A stretch of DNA of 23,082 nt from positions 2,587,806 through 2,610,887 of the forward strand of contig CP070700.1 of the NCBI GenBank assembly GCA_020349865.1, given 5' to 3'. Position 1 is the first letter of the stretch; each line of letters opens with the position of its first letter. The notes under the pieces were generated by a model, which was given only the letters and a program-made list of their open reading frames with translations, searched no databases and was not told the DNA's origin. This DNA comes from Desulfobacteraceae bacterium. Lineage in GTDB: Bacteria; Desulfobacterota; DSM-4660; Desulfatiglandales; Desulfatiglandaceae. The position numbers and the translations under genes were made by a program. Of the stretch, positions 8,546 through 14,818 are shown piece after piece.

Positions 8546-10165
8546 TTATTGCGCCAGCCACACGTTGGCGAGATCCTGGTTCAGGTAGTGGCTGGGGCCA
8601 ATCTTCCACCCTCGCACGACCGAGCGATGGGGAATGATCCGGTACCACCAGAGAGAAGGGAACGTGTGCGCCTGCTCGTCGAGCACCCGCTTCTCGAATC
8701 GGCGCATGAGTCGACGCTGCTCGGCAAATTCAGTGGTGTGGCTCATCTTGTCAAACAGTTCATCCAACACCCGGTCTTGATAGTTCGCGTAATTATTCCC
8801 AGCCCGGTCATCGGAGATATACTTCGAGACATCAATCAGCGGATTCACCACTGCCTGGCAGTTGGGATCAATACTCACCTGGAACGTCGTACTGTGACTA
8901 CGCAGTGTGGCGAAGAAGGGATCCGTCGGCTGCACCCACGGCTCGGCGTTGAAGCCGATGCTCTTCCACTGGGCGATCAACCATATCCCGACGATCCTAT
9001 ATGGTTGATCCACCCCGCGAATATGGAACTTAAAGGTAAAGCCCTCCGGCACGCCAGCCTCCCTTAGCAATCGCCGCGCCTCGGCACGAGATTTCTCAAG
9101 GTCCGTCCAGTAGCCAGCGATTTCCTGGAGTTCCTTCTTCGTCGCGGCCAGCGGGTGGCCCGGGAATACGATGCCGCCGGCGGCTTTCACAATGGCGATA
9201 CTGGAAAGGTGTTTCGAACCGCCCCAGCGGTCGATGGCCAAGGTGAGTGCCCGGCGCACACGGGGGTCGTCGAAGGGCTTGACCAGATGGTTGGGGGTGA
9301 CGAGGAGAACGCAATTCCAGTCGCACTCCTTGAGCATTATCTGGTCCCCCAGGGTGCGTATCAGATCATCACGAACTTTGGGCGGAAAGCCGCGGAACTC
9401 GATCATCGCCTGCCCGCTACGGATGGCTTCCACACTTACAGACTGCTGTTTGGCGAATATGGCCCTGAACCCGTCCAGATAGGGTTTGCCTGCGTGGTGG
9501 TAATTGGGGTTGCGCTTCCCCTCGACAAAGGCCCCGGGTTGGTGTTGCACGAAGATGAAGGGCCCTGAGCCGAGGATATGTTTCTCGTACCAATGTAAGT
9601 CTTGGGCCAGCTTCTTTGCACTGTATATAAAGTTAAAGGGGTTGGCCACGGCCGGGATAAAGGCTGACGAAGGATATTTCAACGAGAAGACCACCGTGTA
9701 TTCGTCCGCCGCGTAGACCCTATTCACCATGCTGTAAAAGGCCTTCCGCTCGCTGTGGACGCCCGGCGGGGGAAAGACAATCTTTTTGAAGGTGGCCACT
9801 ACATCGTGCGCGGTCACCAGTTGGCCGTCCCAGAATGAGGAGTTCCGGCGTAGCTTGAAGGTGTATATCTTGCCGCCGTCAGTGGGTGTGGGGACTTCCA
9901 GCGCCAAGTCGCCTACAAAGTCGGTCGGGGAGGAGGGATTTTCTGGGTTCACCCGGATGAGTACGCTGTAGAAAGGCCGAATCGGATGAAGCATCGCAAA
10001 GGTGGTCTCACGGTGGCCGTCGTAACTGGGCGGCTCGGCTGGTACCACGAATTTTAGGATACCACCGCGTATAGGCGTCTCGGCAGCGCGGGTGCCAACT
10101 TCCGGGAGGACCAGCACCCACACCAGCGCCAAAGCGATCAGCATTTGTGATCTGATCTTAAGCAT
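8546..10165 (-). CDS. Family-5 solute-binding protein, copy 2 (intact)
   Basis: A 539-residue exported SBP_bac_5 protein, intact paralog of the gene downstream. It has a signal peptide (MLKIRSQ, hydrophobic core, GTRAAETP) without a lipobox cysteine. Family landmarks include SFWDGQLVTAHDVV, PSSAFIPAVANPFNFIY, the DPRVRRALTLAIDR segment, and a C-terminal NQDLANVWLAQ ending. AAGGAG eight bases upstream of ATG 10165 supports the start. That Shine-Dalgarno is formed by the last codons of a decayed LivJ-type reading frame. Family members bind peptides, nickel, sugars or opines; the ligand here is unknown. The tandem copies, the lack of transporter genes and the kinase-cyclase-receiver genes downstream suggest a sensing role, which is an inference. 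Confidence 0.9.
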   Translation of the reverse strand: MLKIRSQMLIALALVWVLVLPEVGTRAAETPIRGGILKFVVPAEPPSYDGHRETTFAMLHPIRPFYSVLIRVNPENPSSPTDFVGDLALEVPTPTDGGKIYTFKLRRNSSFWDGQLVTAHDVVATFKKIVFPPPGVHSERKAFYSMVNRVYAADEYTVVFSLKYPSSAFIPAVANPFNFIYSAKKLAQDLHWYEKHILGSGPFIFVQHQPGAFVEGKRNPNYHHAGKPYLDGFRAIFAKQQSVSVEAIRSGQAMIEFRGFPPKVRDDLIRTLGDQIMLKECDWNCVLLVTPNHLVKPFDDPRVRRALTLAIDRWGGSKHLSSIAIVKAAGGIVFPGHPLAATKKELQEIAGYWTDLEKSRAEARRLLREAGVPEGFTFKFHIRGVDQPYRIVGIWLIAQWKSIGFNAEPWVQPTDPFFATLRSHSTTFQVSIDPNCQAVVNPLIDVSKYISDDRAGNNYANYQDRVLDELFDKMSHTTEFAEQRRLMRRFEKRVLDEQAHTFPSLWWYRIIPHRSVVRGWKIGPSHYLNQDLANVWLAQ

Positions 10166-10168
10166 CGG

Positions 10169-10405
10169 CTACTCCTTGGGCCTATCTTCCCACCTCGGCA
10201 TGGGAAGGAACCTAGCCTCGGACATATGCGCCGGCCACACGATCAGGCGCTAGCCGTTCTGGATCTGAAAGGTGAGGTCCTCACGGTTCCTGAGGCCTTG
10301 TTCCTCCATCTTCCACAGCCCCTCAATCGTCTCCACTCAAATAGAGGCCAGCGCATCGCGGACCCTCGCAGGGTCAAAGCTACCGGCGTGTTTCACCGCC
10401 GCCTC
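10169..10405 (-). pseudogene. Remnant of a LivJ-type (Peripla_BP_6) binding protein C-terminus
   Basis: Translating the minus strand from 10405 gives 78 codons resembling the C-terminus of branched-chain amino-acid-type binding proteins: EAAVKHAGSFDPARVRDAL, then VETIEGLW, FQIQNG, RLIVWP, and a final LPMPRWEDRPKE. Two in-frame stops interrupt it, TGA at 10339-10337 and TAG at 10252-10250. Both sit where the family usually has a charged or polar residue (as in QNGK/R-x-I-V-W-P), as expected from point mutation of a former gene. The frame ends with TAG at 10171-10169, two codons before the next gene's ATG, and its last codons hold that gene's Shine-Dalgarno. This suggests a once intact operon of a LivJ-type protein followed by the family-5 proteins. 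The N-terminal two thirds is missing. Confidence 0.72.
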
Positions 10406-10443
10406 TAGGAATTTTGAGCACTTCATCTTTGATAGCCCCGAGC

Positions 10444-10489
10444 AATAAAAAAGCCCTCACCAGGACAACCGATTTCGTCCTAATGAAGG
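10444..10489 (-). terminator. Intrinsic terminator in the operon leader
   Basis: On the minus strand CCTTCATTAGGAC (10489-10477) pairs with GTCCTGGTGAGGG (10466-10454) in 13 continuous pairs, three of them G-U, around a ten-base loop. CTTTTTTATT follows at 10453-10444. The G-U pairs would be A-C mismatches on the plus strand, so the hairpin is specific to minus-strand RNA. It lies between the promoter-like sequence and the first remnant or gene of the operon. It can therefore act as an attenuator, or simply end transcripts coming from the 10875-11843 gene. Confidence 0.75.
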
Positions 10490-10493
10490 TTTA

Positions 10494-10550
10494 ATTCTGA
10501 CCTTGCGATCATACGCCTTACCTCAACTGCGCAGGTTAGAGGCTGAGAAT
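10494..10550 (-). ncRNA. Candidate three-way-junction leader RNA (possible riboswitch)
   Basis: The minus-strand RNA folds by inspection into a compact junction. P1 is ATTCT (10550-10546) with AGAAT (10498-10494). P2 starts with GCCT (10543-10540) with AGGC (10518-10515) and continues through CT/AG and AAC/GTT pairs to a CTGCGCA loop. P3 is GATC-GCAA-GGTC (10510-10499), capped by a GNRA tetraloop. P3 needs a G-U pair that exists only on this strand. The element begins a few bases after a possible transcription start and ends four bases before the terminator stem. I do not recognise a known riboswitch class; purine, TPP, GEMM, glutamine and hammerhead cores were considered and do not fit. Confidence 0.45.
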
Positions 10551-10562
10551 GTGGAATAAGAA

Positions 10563-10607
10563 ATTATATGTCATTTGATTTATGTCTAAAAGAGCGGGAA
10601 TTGTCAA
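10563..10607 (-). promoter_or_regulatory. Sigma70-like promoter for the leader/operon
   Basis: A perfect -35 TTGACA (10607-10602) is followed after 17 bases by CATAAA (10584-10579). A perfect TATAAT (10568-10563) lies just downstream with a weaker -35, TTTAGA, 16 bases before it. Either would start transcription at about 10572 or 10556, just ahead of the folded leader that begins at 10550. Confidence 0.5.
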
Positions 10608-10874
10608 GTTTTCTTTCTACAAAGAGTGCTGAAGCATAAATAAAATTGCAAGCCGCCCTCCCTGCGGTCTGCTTGAACCGAAGGATGTGGATGCCATTGG
10701 GGAGTTTGAGTGCAGACCACGACTCGGGCCGCTGCACGGGGCAGAGGGATTTTTATCCGAAAGATGCGTCCTTTCGAAGAGTGCCATACCTTCGCTTCCC
10801 ATAGGTATGCAATAGTGGAACACCCCTATGGGGTGGTGCTAAATACAAAGCTCCATCCTTTGGGTGGGGATTCT
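10608..10874. other. Gap without a convincing gene; small hairpins
   Basis: No supported gene lies in this stretch. It contains CACCCC-TAT-GGGGTG (10821-10835) and, close to the 3' end of the ABC_sub_bind gene, a CTCCATCC-TTT-GGGTGGGG hairpin whose G-U pairs favour plus-strand RNA. Neither has a T-run on the minus strand, so they are not clear terminators for that gene. A plus-strand frame holds HRYAIVEHPYGVV, weakly reminiscent of transposase C-termini, but this is too short to call. Confidence 0.4.
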
Positions 10875-11843
10875 TTACTTTATGATGATCGCCTTCTTCA
10901 TTACAGCTTCAGGAATACTAATATTCAAAATATCACTCGTGGTTTTGTTGATTACTAAGTATGGGTCTTCAACTCTTTCAATGGGTATATTCTGAAGCTT
11001 TTCTCCTTTTTGATGTCTGTCTAAGATTCTTGCGACAGTTTTACCAAGCTTATAATAGTTAGTAACGACTCCCATAAGTGCTCCATTTTCTATAAAACTT
11101 TTTGTTGCTCCAATACTCTTTACTTTTGCAGTTCTTAGGCGTGAACCAATCAAGTTTGCATTTGAAACCAAAAAGCTATCGGATGGCAAATATACAGTGT
11201 CAACAATAATTGATCCATCAATGACTTTCTGTAAATTTTCCTGCAACATTTTTTGTGCCGGAGGAGAGCGTAGATCAATCACCTCAAAATCAAAATGTTT
11301 GGCAACATCATTTAGTTCTTTCCTTATTATCATGGAGTTTTTTTCACGTGGATTAAAGAATATTCCAAGCTTATCAAATTTTATCACATCTAAAGCACTT
11401 TTTATTTGGATAGAAAGGGGAATTGCATCACTCATCCCACTTATGTTTCCCCAAGATGATTTCATGCTCTGAACAATACCTGCCCCGACAGGATCGGTTA
11501 CAACATTAAATATCTGTGGAATCTGGTCCTTCAAAATAACTCGCGTTGTCCTGGAGACGGTTGTCCCAAAGGTGTAGATGTAATCGAATTCATCAAATTT
11601 AGGTTTTAGCTTACTTAATAGCCTACCTAACTTTTTTCTGTCCTGACCAGCATTCAAAATACTATATTCCACTGTATAGCCTAATTCTTTCAGACCGTCT
11701 TTAAATCCCTGTTCAGCCTGTGTTTCCCCTCTCCACAGTATCATGGCAATATTTAAACTTCTATTACTGGCAAAAAGGCTATTGCTGAAAACAAGTAAGA
11801 CAACAACCGTAAGGAACAAAAATTTAAAAGCTTTATTTTTCAT
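10875..11843 (-). CDS. ABC_sub_bind-family (PF04392-like) substrate-binding protein
   Basis: A 322-residue exported binding protein. The signal peptide runs from MKNKAFKFLFL to about residue 26 (SLFASNRS). The mature fold matches the ABC_sub_bind family: NIAMILWRGETQAEQGFKDG near the start, FGTTVSRTTRV, PQIFNVVTDPVGAGIV, GIFFNPREKNS, VYLPSDSFLV and GALMGVVTNYYKLGKTVARIL in the usual order. Relatives bind tryptophan or unknown ligands. ATG 11843 is chosen because the signal peptide starts there and AAGGAG (11854-11849) lies five bases upstream. An in-frame ATG at 11885 also has ribosome-binding-like sequence, but only because this segment is duplicated. No permease or ATPase is adjacent. In many genomes members of this family sit next to signalling genes. 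Confidence 0.85.
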   Translation of the reverse strand: MKNKAFKFLFLTVVVLLVFSNSLFASNRSLNIAMILWRGETQAEQGFKDGLKELGYTVEYSILNAGQDRKKLGRLLSKLKPKFDEFDYIYTFGTTVSRTTRVILKDQIPQIFNVVTDPVGAGIVQSMKSSWGNISGMSDAIPLSIQIKSALDVIKFDKLGIFFNPREKNSMIIRKELNDVAKHFDFEVIDLRSPPAQKMLQENLQKVIDGSIIVDTVYLPSDSFLVSNANLIGSRLRTAKVKSIGATKSFIENGALMGVVTNYYKLGKTVARILDRHQKGEKLQNIPIERVEDPYLVINKTTSDILNISIPEAVMKKAIIIK

Positions 11844-11846
11844 GAC

Positions 11847-11888
11847 TGCTCCTTGATATTTCGTATATGCTCCTTGATATTTCATATA
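11847..11888. repeat. Tandem 21-bp duplication carrying the ribosome-binding site
   Basis: Two adjacent 21-base units, 11847-11867 and 11868-11888, differ at one position (G863 against A884 in the 11 kb numbering). Each carries AAGGAGCA on the minus strand. In the outer unit the variable base makes an ATG (11885-11883); in the inner unit it makes ACG. The gene therefore has two Shine-Dalgarno sites and an apparent 14-codon N-terminal extension encoding nearly the same short peptide twice. Confidence 0.85.
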
Positions 11889-12019
11889 GAAGTATCTCGA
11901 CCAGCTACAAATGCATAGTCACCCATCAGGCGCTTATGTGTTCCGACATCCGCACTGAGGGTAGCAGTAGGCTTTCGTTTCGCTTTTCTTTCTTCCAATA
12001 GATTACCACAATTTAAAAT
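11882..12019 (-). pseudogene. Possible N-terminal remnant of a class III adenylyl cyclase
   Basis: A short minus-strand frame, stop-bounded on both sides, reads LLEERKAKRKPTATLSADVG followed by THKRLMGDYAFVA. Bacterial class III cyclases of the CHASE2/TPR-linked type commonly start with an ERRKLAAILSADVVGYSRLMG-D-E-like segment. The matches are ERK, KRK, A, LSADV and RLMGD, with substitutions explicable by single-base changes. The similarity stops at a TGA (11884-11882) just upstream of the binding-protein gene. Only about 30 residues support this, so it may be chance. Confidence 0.35.
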
Positions 12020-12419
12020 TGGAAAAGATTAACAAATGAAAGAGGTTTTGTTTACGAAGAAGGCCTAATAGTATGAAATGAATCCGGGAAAATGTGGAAT
12101 CCCCTTGGAGACTATGCTGACGGTAACTCTTGTGAAATCCTTCCATCCTTTATCCAGAAGACCAGGGCCTATTTGATTTGGCTGATTTAGAAAAAGACCT
12201 GACCAAAACTCAATATAAGAATATCTTTTTTTGGTTAAGGTGTCTACATATTGTATAAAAAAAGATTTGGAATATAAGTTTTATTTTAGTAACTTGTCGT
12301 TTTTCGGCAATACCAAAACGATAGTATTCGCCTATGCTTTGGCGTCTCGTCAGATTATAAGCTACTGTCATGCTTGCGGTAAGTAAATAACTCTTAGAAC
12401 CAATATTGGTATTAAGGTT
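12020..12419. other. AT-rich stretch with no recognised gene
   Basis: No reading frame with a credible start, Shine-Dalgarno and length is visible on either strand. A plus-strand frame near 12150-12255 (LYPEDQGLFDLADLEKDL and on to a stop) is open for about 35 codons but lacks a start and resembles nothing I know. The palindrome CCAATATTGG sits near 12400. Confidence 0.5.
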
Positions 12420-12683
12420 GACGGCTTCGTAAAAAGCTATGTGATGCAGCGCTACGGCACTGTAAACGAAACTATCCTGCTAAGTTAGTTGAAAGTCCAA
12501 CTGCTGCGTTACGGTTCATCCTTGCCCTGTTAAATTCTCGCTAGGCGAGACGGCGAGGCCGATTTAACAGGGTAAATCATTACAGCGTAGTGTAAGCACA
12601 CATCATTCTTCAAGATTCGCAAGCCTTGCATTTGGAGCTTTTTACCGTGCCGTCTAAATGATTGCTTTTTGCGAGTTCATCAA
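12420..12683. mobile_element. MITE-like inverted-repeat element A
   Basis: Terminal arms GACGGCTTCGTAAAAAGCT (12420-12438) and AGCTTTTTACCGTGCCGTC (12636-12654) are inverted copies with three mismatches in 19. Inside are the perfect pair CCCTGTTAAAT/ATTTAACAGGG and the nested hairpin CTCGC-TAG-GCGAG. A second possible right terminus, CTTTTTGCGAGTTCATCAA (12665-12683), resembles the right end of the element at 14620-14760. There is no coding capacity. It is likely a non-autonomous element moved by a transposase encoded elsewhere. Confidence 0.65.
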
Positions 12684-12707
12684 GCTTATTAGGGGCAAAA
12701 AGAGCAT

Positions 12708-13032
12708 GGTTCATCCGGTTAATGAGTCGCCTCAAAACAACACATGGTTGCGGCGTTGAAGTTTGAAGCGGTCTTTTGGCAGTGAGTGCTGGAAAGCCTT
12801 CGTGATTTCAAGATGTTATGGGATGGGGACCCCCTGGCCCCGACGTTCCGAAGGAACGAAGACGAACAGCGGAGAGGGGAGGCTTGCCTCCCTCCGGCAG
12901 AATTCACCCGCCCATAAATGCTTGAAATGACCAGGCTGAGAAGCCCGGAATTGAAGAAAAGACTGCTTCAAACTTCGCATCTGCCAACTTCATTTCTGAT
13001 CAGTTCTGTGGTACTCATTAACCGGATGAACC
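12708..13032. mobile_element. Large foldback element B with nested inverted repeats
   Basis: The outer arms GGTTCATCCGGTTAATGAGT (12708-12727) and its exact inverse (13013-13032) match over 20 of 20 bases. Inner arms of 20 bases at 12758-12777 and 12957-12976 match with one mismatch, while the 30 and 36 bases between outer and inner arms do not match. Further in, TTTCAAG-TTATGGG-type arms face each other, and a GGGAGGC-TT-GCCTCCC hairpin sits in the centre. The roughly 325-base unit is thus an interrupted palindrome without a gene. A loose direct repeat, TTAGGGGCAAAAAGAGC against TTAGGGTCAAAAAGGAC, lies just outside on both sides. Confidence 0.75.
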
Positions 13033-13137
13033 TGAATATTTTAGGGTCAAAAAGGACGATATCGGGCTTGGAAAAGACTATTTTTGTAGTATTAAGCTTT
13101 AATTTTCAATAAGTTAACGTGATTTGACCCCAATTCA

Positions 13138-13203
13138 ATAAAATCACACTTAACACTTTTTTTCGGGCTCCTGAAAAAAGTGTTCGGGATTCTTTGATTT
13201 TAT
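13138..13203. repeat. Two-tier inverted repeat upstream of the FMN oxidoreductase
   Basis: The outer arms ATAAAATCA (13138-13146) and TGATTTTAT (13195-13203) are perfect inverted copies. Within them AACACTTTTTTTC and GAAAAAAGTGTT pair around a GGGCTCCT loop with one bulged base. The structure ends about 50 bases before the next start codon. It could be a small mobile repeat, or a transcription stop for readthrough ahead of the gene's own promoter. Confidence 0.6.
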
Positions 13204-13251
13204 CATAACATTAATTGCTCATTAAAAGACAAACCTTGAGAGGAGGCAATT

Positions 13252-14214
13252 ATGTTCCAAACGAAAGTGACTGATATGCTCGGTAGTAAATACCCTATCA
13301 TCGGCGGCACCATGGCCTGGATCAGCAATGCCGAATTTGTAGCGGCCATTTGCAACGCTGGAGCGGTGGGGGTCCTTGCTTCCGCCAACTATAACAGCCG
13401 CGCCGAGTTCGCAGCAGCTATTGATAGGCTCCAGAATCTGACGGACAAGCCCTTTGCAGTCAACATCAATCTGTTTCCATCAATGCGCTCCGTGAACAAC
13501 GATGAGTATGTGGATGTACTCATCGAGAAGGGGGTTAAGATCGTTGAGACATCAGGCCACGCTGCGCCGACTGAGTTGAGCCGTCGCTTCAAAGAGGCGG
13601 ACATGATCTGGATGCACAAGTGTGTTGGGGTGCGCTATGCCCTTAAGGCTCAGAGCCTGGGCGCGGACATTGTAACTGTAGTCGGGTACGAGAATGGAGG
13701 GGCGACCGGGCGGCTTGATCTGGGCACACTGGTCCTGGTGCCTCTGGTGGTCGAAGCGCTTGACGTGCCAGTCGTCGGCGGTGGGGGCGTTGCTAACGGG
13801 AGGGGTTTACTGGCCGTGCTAGCCTTGGGAGCCGAGGGTGTGATTATGGGCACTCGCCTCTTGATGACCCAGGAAGCACCCCTCCACGACAACGTCAAAA
13901 AGGCACTCATCGAGGCCAGCGAGCTGGACACACGGCTGGTGATGCGCTCCATTGGGGCGACGCATCGAGTCTGGGCAAACTCAGCGGCAGAGAGAGTGCT
14001 CGAGTTGGAAAGCGGGGGGGCCGATCTGGGGCAGATCTTAAATGCCGCAGCTGGCGAAAAGGCAAAGATCATGTACACCGAGGGGGATCTCGATGCCGGT
14101 ATCATCGCCTGCGGTCAAACCGTGGGGCTGGCCCACGACATCCCAACTTTAGAGGAGCTTTTTGACCGAATATTCACACAAGCGGCAGATATAGCCAAAA
14201 GAATGGCTGCCTAA
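13252..14214 (+). CDS. FMN-dependent nitronate monooxygenase/FabK-fold oxidoreductase, His-less variant
   Basis: A 320-residue TIM-barrel flavoprotein of the NMO/2-nitropropane dioxygenase/FabK superfamily. Landmarks are YPIIGGTMAWIS (14-25), NAGAVGVLAS (35-44), KPFAVNINLFP (66-76), the FMN-phosphate loop VVGGGGVANGRG (174-185) and EGVIMGTRLLMTQEA (195-209). In typical NMO and FabK the sixth-strand loop reads E-x-G/A-G-H-x-G, where the His is catalytic. Here residues 147-153 are ENGGATG, with Ala151 at the His position. The usual NMO chemistry is therefore doubtful; an acyl-CoA- or nitro-related reduction is possible. AGGAGG (13241-13246) supports the start. G+C is higher than in the flanking DNA. 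The gene stands alone between repeat-rich gaps. Confidence 0.8.
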   Translation: MFQTKVTDMLGSKYPIIGGTMAWISNAEFVAAICNAGAVGVLASANYNSRAEFAAAIDRLQNLTDKPFAVNINLFPSMRSVNNDEYVDVLIEKGVKIVETSGHAAPTELSRRFKEADMIWMHKCVGVRYALKAQSLGADIVTVVGYENGGATGRLDLGTLVLVPLVVEALDVPVVGGGGVANGRGLLAVLALGAEGVIMGTRLLMTQEAPLHDNVKKALIEASELDTRLVMRSIGATHRVWANSAAERVLELESGGADLGQILNAAAGEKAKIMYTEGDLDAGIIACGQTVGLAHDIPTLEELFDRIFTQAADIAKRMAA

Positions 14215-14336
14215 GTGCAACAATGATAATGGACCAGCTCTGTTATTGAAAACAGGAAAGGGAGTATTTGAAACAAGCTAAAGTCTTGGTTTGGCTGATT
14301 TTGAAACGGTCAGTGAACCTGTGAACTGGGATAATA

Positions 14337-14383
14337 GGCACGTCTATATGTAAATTAGTTGATACCATGGACTATTGATAGTA
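14337..14383. repeat. Dispersed 47-bp repeat, copy 1
   Basis: Matches 16039-16085 at 37 of 47 positions without gaps, counted by eye; the best-conserved cores are GTAAATTA and TTGATAGTA. Both copies lie in the same orientation, 3' of a plus-strand gene and within repeat-rich spacer. Confidence 0.6.
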
Positions 14384-14619
14384 TTGTATTTCTTATCCCA
14401 CGATCGGCCACATTGGATTCTAAGGGTGCCCTACGCCTCTTGATTATACGGGGGATTGAACGCAGGCAGATTTTAGAGATAATTAGGACCAAAAAAATTT
14501 TTTGAACGACCCGGGGAAATGTTGCCTGAAACCAAGACTGACTGCTCCTCAGGGGCGCTTATGGATTTTTTTATAATAGCCTTGCATCATGATACCTATC
14601 CTACCATCAATCTGGAGAG

Positions 14620-14760
14620 TCTCGTAAAAAGTCGACATTGGTGTCATTGCGAGCGAAGCGAAGCAATCTCCTTCAATTTAAGCACTTGAATTTACAGAAT
14701 TGCTTCGTCGCTCCGCTCTTAGCAATGACAGGTGAAAAGACTTTTTACGAGGTTATCAAT
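14620..14760. mobile_element. MITE-like inverted-repeat element C
   Basis: Ends CTCGTAAAAAGTC (14621-14633) and GACTTTTTACGAG (14739-14751) are perfect inverted copies. Inside, TGTCATTGCGAGCGAAGCG (14642-14660) faces a GCTCCGCTCTTAGCAATGACA-like arm ending at 14730, giving a long imperfect stem. The TGTCATTGCGAGCGAAGCGA type is widespread in intergenic regions of deltaproteobacteria. No coding potential. The right end resembles that at 12665-12683, so the two elements may share a mobilising enzyme. Confidence 0.75.
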
Positions 14761-14818
14761 CTTGAATCTTTGATTTATCAAAGTACAAAACACAATTCAT
14801 TGTAGGAGAACAAACGAA

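Larger units (their letters stand above)
14215..14818. other. 600-base gap holding two repeats and no gene
   Basis: No gene is visible. It contains one copy of a dispersed 47-base repeat (14337-14383) and MITE element C (14620-14760). The stretch between them has no open frame of note. Only a Shine-Dalgarno (AGGAG, 14804-14808) ten bases before the aminotransferase start can be assigned. Confidence 0.6.

Noticed and set aside
10515..10543. attC-like integron recombination site (GCCTCTAAC facing GTTGAGG)
   Set aside because: Only seven bases separate the two half-sites, far too short for attC, and no integrase or cassette is present.
10710..10958. Plus-strand frame containing HRYAIVEHPYGVV, resembling transposase C-terminal HPFGTIK motifs
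   Set aside because: Similarity covers about a dozen residues, there is no credible start, and the frame runs into the 3' end of the ABC_sub_bind gene on the opposite strand.
12078..12191. Short plus-strand frame MNPGKMWNPLGDYADGNS in the gene-free gap
   Set aside because: Only 38 codons, no Shine-Dalgarno and no recognised similarity.
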